A stretch of DNA of 64,000 bases from Mycolicibacterium sphagni (lineage in GTDB: Bacteria > Actinomycetota > Actinomycetes > Mycobacteriales > Mycobacteriaceae). The stretch covers positions 1-64,000 of the forward strand of contig NZ_NOZR01000026.1 of the NCBI RefSeq assembly GCF_002250655.1, read 5' to 3'. Both the position numbers and the translations under genes were made by a program. Below, piece by piece: positions 44,991 through 54,431 of this stretch (positions within the stretch are counted from its first letter, which is position 1; each line of letters begins with the position of its first letter). Below the pieces are notes generated by a model. That model was not told the DNA's origin, ran no database searches, and saw only the letters and a list, made by a program, of their open reading frames with translations.

Positions 44991-45679
44991 GCGGGCAGCC
45001 GGCGTTTGTCGATTTCCATTTCGATGTCATGTGCCCGTACGCGTATCAGACGTCGCGCTGGATGTGTGATGTGCGGGATCGGACCGGGTTGGTGGTGAAC
45101 TGGCGGTTCTTCAGCCTCGAGGAGATCAACCGCCACGAAGGCAAAAAGCACCCGTGGGAACGGGAATGGTCCTATGGCTGGTCGATGATGCGGATCGGGG
45201 CCCTGCTGCGCCGTCGGTCGATGGCCGACGTCGAGGCCTGGTATCAGCGAGCCGGCCACGCCTTGCACGTGGACGGGCACAAACCCCACGAGCCGGCGGT
45301 GGCCCGGCATTTGTTGCAGGAGCTGGGGTTTGATCCTGCTCTGGTCGATGAGGCGATCGCCGACCCCACCACCAGTGACGAGGTGCTGGCCGATCACCGC
45401 CGGGTGGTGACCGCTGACGGCTACGGCGTGCCGACGCTGTTCTTTCCCGACGGGCAATGCTTATTCGGGCCGGTGCTCATCGACCCTCCGACCGGGGAGG
45501 CGGCGGTGCGGCTATGGGACGCCGTCGTCGCGTGGACGGAGTTCCCGCACCTCTACGAACTCCAGCGGCCCAAAACGGCCGCCGACGGGCAGCTGATCAC
45601 CGAGACGTTCCGTCCGTATCTGGAAGCGCGCGACTGGGTTTCGATCAACCGCGGCGAGGTCATCAGCTTCGGGGACTAG
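44987..45679 (+). CDS. DsbA-like protein (Rv2466c-related, CPYA active site)
   Basis: This 230-residue thioredoxin-fold DsbA/HCCA-isomerase-like protein has N-terminal [17 protein letters not shown] and C-terminal [27 protein letters not shown] and PHLYELQR. These match the layout of the mycothiol-dependent reductase Rv2466c. That enzyme has CPWC; here the second Cys is Ala, leaving C16 alone. A monothiol, mycothiol-conjugating mechanism or glutathione-transferase-like role is possible. It overlaps the DinB-type gene by GTGA. Confidence 0.82.
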   Translation: MSGQPAFVDFHFDVMCPYAYQTSRWMCDVRDRTGLVVNWRFFSLEEINRHEGKKHPWEREWSYGWSMMRIGALLRRRSMADVEAWYQRAGHALHVDGHKPHEPAVARHLLQELGFDPALVDEAIADPTTSDEVLADHRRVVTADGYGVPTLFFPDGQCLFGPVLIDPPTGEAAVRLWDAVVAWTEFPHLYELQRPKTAADGQLITETFRPYLEARDWVSINRGEVISFGD

Positions 45680-45705
45680 GCGTGAATTCCGAAGGGGACC
45701 AATCT

Positions 45706-45741
45706 ATCCCCAGTTTCGGGTTGATCCCCAGGTTGGGTTTC
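45706..45741 (+). repeat. Two 18-bp direct repeats upstream of HNH gene
   Basis: ATCCCCAG-N-TT-N-GG-N-TT-N occurs twice back to back (45706-45723 and 45724-45741), with 13 of 18 identical positions including a perfect ATCCCCAG. It lies 41 bp before the start of the 13E12-type gene, just upstream of the -10-like TATGAT. It could bind a regulator or mark the element's edge. Confidence 0.5.
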
Positions 45742-45769
45742 GAGGTCTCGTTGTGTCGGTGGGGCGGCA

Positions 45770-45775
45770 TATGAT
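45770..45775 (+). promoter_or_regulatory. -10 box of HNH gene, leaderless start
   Basis: TATGAT is a near-consensus -10 and ends six bases before the ATG at 45782, which places the transcript start at or next to the start codon. Leaderless mRNAs are common in mycobacteria. No clear -35 is seen at 17 bp. Confidence 0.5.
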
Positions 45776-45781
45776 TCGAAC

Positions 45782-47137
45782 ATGCTTTCGATCGCCGTGG
45801 GTGAGGCGTTGGACGCGATCGACGCCGCCCGGACCACCTTGGCCAAGCTGGATTTGAGCGGTTTGACGGTGGCCGAGTTGTTGGAGATCGCCGCCCGGTG
45901 TGAGAAGGACGCCCGCCACGACGACGTGATCCGCCACGACCTGAGCCACGAGTTGCATCAGCGCGACGTCAGCGAACTCGGCGGAGCGGCACACAAGGTG
46001 CTTGCCGACTGGCTGCGGATCACCCCGGCTGAGGCCAAGCGCCGGGCCCGGGTTACCGAACCGCTGGCCCCGCGGGTGACGTTGACCGGGGAACCGATGG
46101 CTCCACACCAGCCCGGTACGGCGGCCGCGTGGCGTGCAGGTGGGCTGGATCGCGAGCATGTCCGCGTCATCCAACGTTTCTTGGGTGATCTGCCGTGGGA
46201 TGTGCCCGGCCCGGTGCGCGAGAAGAGCGAAGAGTTTCTAGCCGAACACGCCGTGCTGTTGCGGCCCGATCAGCTCGCGCGGTTGGCGGATCGACTGGCG
46301 TTGGAGATCAACCCCGATGGCGAGTTCTCCGACGAGGATCGCGCCCGCAAACGCAGTTTCGTGTTGAGTCGACAACGACCTGACGGGATGAGTGAAGCGC
46401 GACTGTCTGTGACCCCCGAACTCCGGAGTTATCTGGAGGTGGTGTTGGCCAAATTCGCCAAGCCCGGGATGTGCAACCCCGCCGATCAGACCGCGGTCAT
46501 CGACGGTGAACCCGTTCCGGCCCAGATCGAGGGCGACACCCGCACCATGGGGCAGCGCCACCACGATGCGTTGACGGCCGTCCTGCGCAGCACGCTGGGG
46601 AATCCAAAACTGGGCCAGCACAACGGACTCCCGGTCACCGTCATCGTCTCCACCACAGTGCAGGAACTGCAGAACAAGACCGGCCACGGCATCACCGGCG
46701 GCGGCAGCATGCTGCCCATTACCGATGTCATCCGGATGGCCCGCCACAGCTACCACTACCTGGCCCTGTTCGACGGGGTCACCGGTCAAGCCCTGTGGCT
46801 GGGCCGCAGCAAACGCATCGCATCGGCGGATCAGCGAATTGTGCTGCACGCCAAAGACCGCGGCTGCACGGCACCGGGCTGCACGGTGCCCGGCTACAAC
46901 GCCCAAGTCCACCACGCCGCCAAAGACTGGTCCGACGGCGGCGCCACCAACATCGACGACCTCGGCTTTGCCTGCCCCTCCGACAACCAACTCGTCGAAA
47001 CCGGCGGCTGGACCACGCGCAAGCTCCCCAGCGGCGACACCGAATGGATCCCACCCCCACACCTGCCATTCCTGAGCGGCGGCGTCAACACCTACCACCA
47101 CCCAGAGCGCTTCCTCCCAAAAGATCCCCAAACATGA
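45782..47137 (+). CDS. DUF222/HNH endonuclease-like protein (13E12 type)
   Basis: This 451-residue member of the mycobacterial 13E12 repeat family has a DUF222 domain (about residues 30-320) followed by an HNH nuclease module with CTAPGCTVPGYNAQVHHAAK, then DWSDGGATNIDDLGFAC. The HNH histidine pair and the CxxPGC zinc-like cysteines are intact, so it may be active. Such genes are multi-copy in mycobacteria, and in M. tuberculosis a 13E12 copy serves as phiRv1 attachment site. The biological role is unknown. It is probably monocistronic with a leaderless promoter. Confidence 0.9.
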   Translation: MLSIAVGEALDAIDAARTTLAKLDLSGLTVAELLEIAARCEKDARHDDVIRHDLSHELHQRDVSELGGAAHKVLADWLRITPAEAKRRARVTEPLAPRVTLTGEPMAPHQPGTAAAWRAGGLDREHVRVIQRFLGDLPWDVPGPVREKSEEFLAEHAVLLRPDQLARLADRLALEINPDGEFSDEDRARKRSFVLSRQRPDGMSEARLSVTPELRSYLEVVLAKFAKPGMCNPADQTAVIDGEPVPAQIEGDTRTMGQRHHDALTAVLRSTLGNPKLGQHNGLPVTVIVSTTVQELQNKTGHGITGGGSMLPITDVIRMARHSYHYLALFDGVTGQALWLGRSKRIASADQRIVLHAKDRGCTAPGCTVPGYNAQVHHAAKDWSDGGATNIDDLGFACPSDNQLVETGGWTTRKLPSGDTEWIPPPHLPFLSGGVNTYHHPERFLPKDPQT

Positions 47138-47236
47138 GGAAGGCGGCTAGCTCCACACTGTGCAGGGCTGTTGGTCAGCGCGGCCAATGATGTTGGCTAG
47201 GAACAATTCTCGGTCACACGCCGGGGCCAACGACAA

Positions 47237-47563
47237 CTACCCCTCAGTGTCGTTGTCGTCATGGTCTTTCGGCGGCTCAGCCAGTGACAGCTGGAAGATC
47301 AGCAGCATCAGCCCCATGATCATCACGGTGGAGATGATGTCGAACCATTGGAACGGATAGAAGGCGCCATCGATCGAGAGAACCAGCGTGGTTTCGACCA
47401 CCCCGAACGCCGCCAGGAATGCGCCCATACGCCAGCGTGACTGGCCGCGGTGCAGTCGGGTACGCCGCAGCTCCACCGCGAGAGTGAGGAGAAGTACCGG
47501 AAGTATCTGGGCCAGCGCAGTCGCGGTCTCGGCGTCTACCAACACGATGGGGTGCGCGGCCAC
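47237..47563 (-). CDS. Small membrane protein, three or four TM segments
   Basis: This 108-residue protein has hydrophobic segments at about residues 15-32, 47-65 and 74-95 and an acidic C-terminal tail (KDHDDNDTEG). I do not recognise it. The GTG at 47563 has GGAGG five bases upstream. It follows the Ag85-like gene by 12 bp on the same strand, so it is co-transcribed and may help an envelope function. The 99 bp downstream contain no clear feature. Confidence 0.7.
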   Translation of the reverse strand: MAAHPIVLVDAETATALAQILPVLLLTLAVELRRTRLHRGQSRWRMGAFLAAFGVVETTLVLSIDGAFYPFQWFDIISTVMIMGLMLLIFQLSLAEPPKDHDDNDTEG

Positions 47564-47575
47564 TGGGTCCTCCGA

Positions 47576-48667
<1,092 letters not shown>

Positions 48668-49132
48668 TCAGGCGGCTCTGGCGCGCACCCCCAGCACCGG
48701 CTGGCGGCTTTCACTATCGCAGAAGTCCGCCGCCCACGGCCAGCGCCCGCGGCCGTCAGCCCAGACCAGTTGCAGTGCGCGAATGGGGCCGTACAAGGCG
48801 ACCGCGAAACCCATGTGCGCGTCGGGATGGTCGACCTCGACGACCTCCAGCATGGGGCAGCCACACAGGGTGAACTGCTGGCCCGCGGTGAGCTCCACGC
48901 CGCGCAGAATGTGTTCGGCCGACCCGTTGAGCACCCGAAGGGCACGTTGCGGCGACACGTTGGTGATCAGCAGCTCGGGTACGTCGTAGTCGCTCAACCC
49001 GATCGTGTACGCAAACGGCATCCGCGGGGACTCGACGTATTGCACTGTCCAGCCCCTCCGCAAGATCTTTCCGCGCACCTCGTCGAGGTAGTCGTCGACG
49101 GTGCTGCCCGGGTGGTCGCAGATCCAGCACAT
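48668..49132 (-). CDS. DUF4262 domain protein
   Basis: This 154-residue DUF4262-type protein starts MCWICDHPG and contains FAYTIGLSDYDVPELLITN and a QFTLCGCPMLEVVEV segment, as in many actinobacterial members. The family has no known function; the fold is predicted to be alpha/beta. There is no signal peptide. It is monocistronic, in a spacer of about 660 bp between the Ag85-like gene and nagA; the 93 bp after it and the 100 bp before it hold nothing I can identify. Confidence 0.8.
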   Translation of the reverse strand: MCWICDHPGSTVDDYLDEVRGKILRRGWTVQYVESPRMPFAYTIGLSDYDVPELLITNVSPQRALRVLNGSAEHILRGVELTAGQQFTLCGCPMLEVVEVDHPDAHMGFAVALYGPIRALQLVWADGRGRWPWAADFCDSESRQPVLGVRARAA

Positions 49133-49232
49133 GGCGCTGCCCCTTTCGGCTGTGTCTTCAGTGCCTCGACAGAAGGCTCACCGACACCATGCACCCAGCG
49201 TCCGACAAATTCTCGAACAGACGTTCGCCGAC

Positions 49233-50363
49233 TCAGCGGGAAACCCACGCACCGCCGTGCAGAACGTCAGTCACTGCCAGGTCGTCATCGAGCGCGACCA
49301 GGTCGGCGCGCGCACCGGCGACCAGCACCGGACAGGGAAGGCCAAGGGCGCAAGCCGGATTCAGCGACGACTGCCGCACGGCCACTGACAATCCCTCGTC
49401 ACGGGGCAGTCCGCTGTGGTCGACGGCGAATCGGAACACCCGGTCCATCGTCGCGGTACTACCGGCGATCGTCGACGTGCCGGCCAGAGTCGCCATGCCG
49501 CCGGCGACCTCGACGTCCATCCGCCCGATCTGATAGTGCCCATCACCGGCCCCGGCGGCAGCCATCGCGTCGGTGATCAATGACAACCGGTCGGAGCCGG
49601 CGGCCCGGCTCACATGCCGGTACAGGGCTGCGTTGACGTGCACGCCGTCGGCGATCAGTTCGACGGTCACCCGCGGGTCTTCCAGCAGGGCGATCACCGG
49701 GCCCGGCTCGCGGTGGTGGATCGGTCGCATCGCGTTGAACAGGTGTGTCCCCACCGTTGCGCCCGCTGTGATCGCCGCCCGGGTCTGCTCATAGGTCGCC
49801 TCGGTATGACCGACCGCTGCTACCGCACCGGCGTCCACTATCCGTTCGATGGCGGCCATCGAGCCCGTGCGTTCCGGTGCCAGGGTGACCATCCGGATAG
49901 TTCCGCCGCCGGCCTTCAGCACGCGGTCGACCTCACCGGCGTCCGGATCGCGCAGAAACACGGGATCGTGTGCCCCACAACGCTTGACAGCCAGCCACGG
50001 TCCCTCCAGATGAACCCCGCCGATCAAACCCTCGCGCACGTGCCCGGCCAGCACCTGGACTTGGTGCAGCAGGTCGGCCGGCCCGGCAGAGACCAGCGAC
50101 GCGATGAGCGTCGTGGTGCCGTGGCGGCGATGGCAATCCACCGCTGCCACCGTGGCGGCCCTGGTTGCCGCTGAGAAATCCGAACCCCCGCCGCCGTGCA
50201 CGTGGGTGTCGACGAAACCGGGTACCACCGTGCCCAGGTGCCGGTCGGCGGGTCGCGGTGGGTCCCCGGCTCCGAGGGCTGCCACCGTCGCACCGGATAC
50301 CTCGATCCAGCCCGGCCGCAACAACTCTCGGCCCGTCAGCAGGGTTTCGGCGGTGAGCAGCAC
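49233..50363 (-). CDS. nagA: N-acetylglucosamine-6-phosphate deacetylase
   Basis: This 376-residue enzyme converts GlcNAc-6-phosphate to glucosamine-6-phosphate and acetate. It shows GFVDTHVHGGGG, HLEGPWLA with the metal-binding Glu, VGHTEATY, THLFNAM, IADGVHV and the catalytic Asp in LITDAMAAAG. It is the third gene of the crr-nagB-nagA operon; its GTG follows the nagB stop with no gap. It acts in the cytoplasm on the sugar phosphate delivered by the divergent PTS permease. Confidence 0.95.
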   Translation of the reverse strand: MLLTAETLLTGRELLRPGWIEVSGATVAALGAGDPPRPADRHLGTVVPGFVDTHVHGGGGSDFSAATRAATVAAVDCHRRHGTTTLIASLVSAGPADLLHQVQVLAGHVREGLIGGVHLEGPWLAVKRCGAHDPVFLRDPDAGEVDRVLKAGGGTIRMVTLAPERTGSMAAIERIVDAGAVAAVGHTEATYEQTRAAITAGATVGTHLFNAMRPIHHREPGPVIALLEDPRVTVELIADGVHVNAALYRHVSRAAGSDRLSLITDAMAAAGAGDGHYQIGRMDVEVAGGMATLAGTSTIAGSTATMDRVFRFAVDHSGLPRDEGLSVAVRQSSLNPACALGLPCPVLVAGARADLVALDDDLAVTDVLHGGAWVSR

Positions 50364-51149
50364 TCAGATGCCCTGCCACTTCGGCTTGGACAGGTAGGTC
50401 TCCCGGTAGTAGTCGGCCAGCTGCAGCCGACGGGCGGCGGCGCCGTCGAGCAGCACCGTGACGTGGGGATGGTGCTGCAGGACGGTGGCCGGCCACATCG
50501 CGCTCACCGGTCCTTCGACGAGTTGGTGCACGGCTTCGGCCTTGGAGCGGCCGGTCGCCACCAGGATCACGTGGCGGGCCGCCATGATGGTGCCCAATCC
50601 CTGCGTCAGGCAATGCGTGGGGACGAGGTCGACGTTGCCGCCGAAGAACCGCGCGTTGTCGATACGCGTCTGGCGCGTCAGCGTTTTGATCCGGGTTCGC
50701 GACGCCAGCGACGAGCCGGGCTCGTTGAAACCGATGTGGCCGTCGGTGCCGATGCCCAGGATCTGCAGGTCGACACCGCCCGACGCCTCGATCGCCTGCT
50801 CGTAGCCGGCGCACGCCGCCGGAATGTCGTCGGCCAGGCCGTCGGGACCGGCCACCGCCTCCGGTGCGAAGTCGACACGCGAGACGAACACCGCGTCGAT
50901 GACGTTGCGGTAGCGCTCGGGATGGTTGGCGGGCAGCCCGACGTACTCGTCGAGGGTGAAGCCGCGGGCGTGACGAAAGGAGAGGCGCCGCGCCTCGTAG
51001 CGGTCGGCCAACTCGTCATAGATCGTCAGTGGTGACGAGCCGGTGGCCAGCCCCAGCACCGCTGTCGGCTTGCCAAGCAGCAGCGCCTCGATGGCCTCGG
51101 CGGCGATGATGCCGATCTGCTGCGTGTCCTCTCCGATGACAACTTCCAT
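50364..51149 (-). CDS. nagB: Glucosamine-6-phosphate deaminase
   Basis: This 261-residue enzyme isomerises and deaminates glucosamine-6-phosphate to fructose-6-phosphate and ammonia. It has ATGSSPLTIYDELA (phosphate binding), LDEYVGLP with the catalytic Asp, and GIGTDGHIGFNEPGSSL. It starts four bases after crr and is immediately followed by nagA. Together they feed amino sugars into glycolysis. Confidence 0.95.
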   Translation of the reverse strand: MEVVIGEDTQQIGIIAAEAIEALLLGKPTAVLGLATGSSPLTIYDELADRYEARRLSFRHARGFTLDEYVGLPANHPERYRNVIDAVFVSRVDFAPEAVAGPDGLADDIPAACAGYEQAIEASGGVDLQILGIGTDGHIGFNEPGSSLASRTRIKTLTRQTRIDNARFFGGNVDLVPTHCLTQGLGTIMAARHVILVATGRSKAEAVHQLVEGPVSAMWPATVLQHHPHVTVLLDGAAARRLQLADYYRETYLSKPKWQGI

Positions 51150-51153
51150 GTGC

Positions 51154-51624
51154 TTACTTGCTGGCCGTGAAAAGTGCTGAACCAGAAACGATTTCAGCGC
51201 CGTTGACGACGGCGTCGCCGACCACGACGTTGGCCGGTTCGCGCTCGTCCATGACGACGACGGGAACGATGGGATTCAAGCCGGCGGCTACGACTGCCGG
51301 CACGTCATAGGTGATCACCGTTTGACCGGCGGCCACGGTATCGCCTTCGGCGACATGGGCGCTGAATCCAACACCCTTCAGTGCCACCGTGTCGAGGCCG
51401 AGATGGACCAGAACGCCGACGTTCTCGCTCGTCGTGATGATGTAGGCGTGCGGCATCAGCTTCAGGATCCGACCGCCGACCGGCGCCACGGCGTCGACCA
51501 CCGTATGTGGGGGATCGACCGCGGCGCCGTAACCCACCATGCCCTGGGAGAAAACGGGATCCGGCACATCGCGCAGCGCGACGGCGCGTCCGGACACCGG
51601 TGCGTGGACGGGCGTTGTGCTCAC
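51154..51624 (-). CDS. crr: PTS glucose-type EIIA component
   Basis: This 156-residue EIIA of the glucose/GlcNAc family carries phosphate from HPr to the EIIB domain of the PTS permease. The phosphorylated His is in ENVGVLVHLGLDTVALKG, and the other active-site His is in LMPHAYIITT. GTG 51624 is preferred because AAGGAG lies five bases upstream; an ATG at 51648 is possible. It heads the crr-nagB-nagA operon and is divergent from its partner IICB gene. EI and HPr are not in this window. Confidence 0.92.
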   Translation of the reverse strand: MSTTPVHAPVSGRAVALRDVPDPVFSQGMVGYGAAVDPPHTVVDAVAPVGGRILKLMPHAYIITTSENVGVLVHLGLDTVALKGVGFSAHVAEGDTVAAGQTVITYDVPAVVAAGLNPIVPVVVMDEREPANVVVGDAVVNGAEIVSGSALFTASK

Positions 51625-51665
51625 ATCGACTCCTTCGGCTGGTGGCATCGAGAATAGAGAGTGGG

Positions 51666-51677
51666 CGCCTGCAGGCG
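51666..51677. promoter_or_regulatory. Palindrome in the nag divergent promoter
   Basis: CGCCTGCAGGCG is a perfect 12-bp palindrome in the 129-bp gap between crr and the PTS permease gene. A looser CGAAG/CTTCG pair lies at 51701-51721. Neither resembles the DasR consensus. One may be the operator of a GlcNAc-responsive regulator encoded elsewhere. Confidence 0.35.
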
Positions 51678-51753
51678 TGGCGGAAACAGCGTCTCTCGTG
51701 CGAAGGTTTGTTTAAGCTTCGGCTGTGCTGCGACAACGGGAGGTCGACCGGCG

Positions 51754-53322
51754 ATGAGCGCGTCCACCAAAGACTCAGGGGCACAGCAAAAGTCGAGACT
51801 GAGGATTCCGGGCTTCGCGCAGCTGCAGCGTCTCGGCAAGAGCCTGATGCTTCCGATCGCCGTGCTGCCCGCCGCGGGCATCCTGCTGCGGCTGGGCCAA
51901 GACGACCTGCTGGGCCGGATCAAGGCACCGGTGATCGGGCCGTTCTTCCAGGCGATGAGCGCCGCCGGCGGGGCGTTGTTCAACAATCTGGCCCTGCTGT
52001 TCGCCGTCGGCGTCGCGATCGGCTTCGCCCGCAAGGCCGACGGCTCGACTGCGCTGTCGGCCGTCGTCGGATATCTGGTGATGCAGGCGGTGTTCAAGAC
52101 CATGTCGCCGTTCGTACTCGCGGGGCAGCTCGACAAAGCCGGCGAACAGGCACAGATCAACTACAGCGTATTCGGCGGAATCATCATCGGGCTCATCACC
52201 GCGTGGCTCTTCGACCGCTACCACACCATCCAGCTACCGGCCTATCTAGGCTTCTTCGGCGGCCGGCGCTTCGTGCCGATCGTGGTGTCGCTGGCGTCCC
52301 TGGTGGTCGCCTTCGCAATGAGCTACTTCTACCCGATCTTCGACGCCGGGCTCACCGGGCTGGGCCGCTTCATCGGCGGTGCGGGCGCCCTGGGCGCCTT
52401 CGTCTACGGGTTCGCCAACCGCATGCTGATACCACTTGGCCTGCACCACATCCTGAACTCCTACGTGTGGTTCATCTACGGCAGCTACCCGACCGGCGAT
52501 GGCCACGTCGTCACCGGCGAGCTCACTCGGTTCGCTGCCGGCGACCCCAGCGCGGGCCTCCTGACGTCCGGCTTCTATCCGATCCTGATGTTCGGTCTGC
52601 CCGGCGCGGCGCTGGCGATGATCCACGTCGCGAACAAGAAGCAGCGCAAGGTCGCGTTCGGCATCCTGTCGGCCGCCGCGCTGACCGCTTTCCTCACCGG
52701 GGTGACCGAGCCGCTGGAGTTCGCCTTCATGTTCGTGGCCTTCCCGCTCTATGTCGTGCACGCCGTGCTGACCGGACTGTCCCTGGCGATCGCGTACCTG
52801 CTGGACATCCATCTGGGGTTCTCGTTCTCGGCGGGCCTCATCGACCTGCTGCTGTACGGCACCGCGCCGGCCGCCAAAAACATCCCCTTGCTCGTCGTCA
52901 TGGGCCTGGTTTTCTTCGCGGTCTACTACCTGCTGTTCCGGTTCGCCATCACGAAATGGAACATGCGTACGCCGGGACGTGAGCCGGAGGCGGAGTTCGA
53001 TGCCGAGGAGCGGGCCAACCTCAGCGAGGGCGCGGCACCGGCGACGGCAGTCGCTGCCGACGGTGCTGTTTTGACCGCCCAGGTCGCCGTCGACAGCAGG
53101 GCCGAGCAACTCATCGCGGCCTTCGGTGGCCGGGAGAACCTGCGCAATGTCGACGCCTGCATCACCCGGTTGCGGATGGAAGTGGCCGACCCGGGCAAGG
53201 TCGACCCGGATGGGTTGCGCGGTCTGGGCGCGGCCGGGGTGATCGAAGTGGGCAACAGCGTTCAGGCGGTATTCGGCACTCAGGCCGAGGTGCTGAAGAA
53301 CGAGATCACCGACGCCCTCTGA
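51754..53322 (+). CDS. nagE: PTS N-acetylglucosamine/glucose-type IICB permease
   Basis: This 522-residue permease has an IIC domain of about ten hydrophobic segments with the substrate-site GVTEPLEFAFMFVAFP, and a C-terminal EIIB domain with the phosphorylated Cys in RNVDACITRLRMEV. The sequence alone fits NagE or PtsG; the divergent crr-nagB-nagA operon favours GlcNAc as substrate. ATG 51754 was chosen with GGGAGG ten bases upstream; the frame is open to 51661. It imports and phosphorylates the sugar at the inner membrane. Confidence 0.88.
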   Translation: MSASTKDSGAQQKSRLRIPGFAQLQRLGKSLMLPIAVLPAAGILLRLGQDDLLGRIKAPVIGPFFQAMSAAGGALFNNLALLFAVGVAIGFARKADGSTALSAVVGYLVMQAVFKTMSPFVLAGQLDKAGEQAQINYSVFGGIIIGLITAWLFDRYHTIQLPAYLGFFGGRRFVPIVVSLASLVVAFAMSYFYPIFDAGLTGLGRFIGGAGALGAFVYGFANRMLIPLGLHHILNSYVWFIYGSYPTGDGHVVTGELTRFAAGDPSAGLLTSGFYPILMFGLPGAALAMIHVANKKQRKVAFGILSAAALTAFLTGVTEPLEFAFMFVAFPLYVVHAVLTGLSLAIAYLLDIHLGFSFSAGLIDLLLYGTAPAAKNIPLLVVMGLVFFAVYYLLFRFAITKWNMRTPGREPEAEFDAEERANLSEGAAPATAVAADGAVLTAQVAVDSRAEQLIAAFGGRENLRNVDACITRLRMEVADPGKVDPDGLRGLGAAGVIEVGNSVQAVFGTQAEVLKNEITDAL

Positions 53323-53507
53323 GAGCGGCTGCAGTATCGCCGAAATCGGGAAGTGTCGCACCCGCAGCCCACAGAACACGCAGAGGAAACGCATAGGCTT
53401 CGAACCTTGATGCTTCCGTGGCCAAACTGTGACTCGAGTAAACCATTGTTACCGAAGTGACATTTGCGGCTCTTGCTACTGAGCCAATCGAGCCAGGGTA
53501 GGACCAA

Positions 53508-53972
53508 ATGACCGTTCGCACATTCAGCGCAGAGATCCTCGCCGTCAGCGCCGGCGTGTTGATCGCCGCGACCGCTTTGCCGGCCCCTGCCCAGGCAGAC
53601 CCAGGCGACCTCAGCGGTGTGCTGGGCACCGTCGGCGTCGGAAACAACGGTCCGATCACTCAGTTGATCGAGCAGATCGGACAACAGATCTGCCCGCTCA
53701 TAGTGAAGCCGGGCGGCAGCCTGGTGTCCAACGCCACGACCGCGAGCGGCCACGGCGGCCTGGCCTCCCAGGTCACCGGATTCGTGGCGGAGCAAGCCAT
53801 CCAGTCCCAATGCCCGGCAGTGATGACCCAGCTCGCCAACGGCAACATCACACCGCTCATGCAGATGCTGAGCACCGCCAACCAGGCGTCGAACACGCTC
53901 AACACCTTGAGCGGCACGGCGGCGCCTGCCCTGCCATCGGTGCCGTCGATCGCTTTGCCGCAGGCTGGCTAA
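53508..53972 (+). CDS. Exported hypothetical protein
   Basis: This 154-residue protein has a signal peptide ending in AQA near residue 30. The mature part is helical, with two cysteines (QQICPLIV and QSQCPAVM) likely to form a disulfide, and a Pro/Ala-rich tail. I do not recognise a named family; similar small secreted proteins are common in mycobacteria. The 185-bp region upstream is A/T-richer near 53435-53475 and probably carries the promoter. Confidence 0.72.
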   Translation: MTVRTFSAEILAVSAGVLIAATALPAPAQADPGDLSGVLGTVGVGNNGPITQLIEQIGQQICPLIVKPGGSLVSNATTASGHGGLASQVTGFVAEQAIQSQCPAVMTQLANGNITPLMQMLSTANQASNTLNTLSGTAAPALPSVPSIALPQAG

Positions 53973-54055
53973 CGCCGGTGGCCGCGCCGCCGATAACGTG
54001 ATTAGGTTGATGCGGGGTTGGGATCTGACTCCTCAAGGCGTAAGGCGGAACACAC

Positions 54056-54352
54056 ATGACTGTGAATCGACGGCTCTTGGTCGGAACGGGTGTGGTCTCG
54101 CTGGCCCTCGGATCGGTGGCGGTGGGCTTCGCGTCGCCGGCATCCGCCGACTGCCCCGCGGGCACGGTGCAGACCAGGTTTCCCGGGGTGTGCGTGGCCG
54201 GCCAGTCGGGTGGGCAACAGATCCCCCAGGCCATGCCCCCGTCAGACGTAACGTCCAACATCCAGCCCAACCAGATCCCCACGATGAATGGCATCCCCTG
54301 CAACCTGAACCATTCGAGCACCTGCTGGGCGATGGCTCAGAACGGCGGTTAG
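54056..54352 (+). CDS. Small secreted cysteine-containing protein
   Basis: This 98-residue protein has a signal peptide (residues 1-31, ending ASA). The mature part is Gln/Pro-rich with four cysteines (DCPAGTV, GVCVAG, IPCNLN, STCWAM), which suggests two disulfides. It is of unknown function, perhaps envelope-associated. It lies 83 bp after another exported protein and converges with the WS/DGAT gene. Confidence 0.75.
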   Translation: MTVNRRLLVGTGVVSLALGSVAVGFASPASADCPAGTVQTRFPGVCVAGQSGGQQIPQAMPPSDVTSNIQPNQIPTMNGIPCNLNHSSTCWAMAQNGG

Positions 54353-54431
54353 TCCCGCCTCAACGTTGGGCCCGCAGCGCGCTCGGCATTCACCAGCGTC
54401 GACGGAGGCTGGGCCGCAACCTGATTCAGCG

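Noticed and set aside
45782-47137. Prophage integration at the 13E12-type gene
   Set aside because: The gene is intact, and no integrase or phage genes lie next to it.
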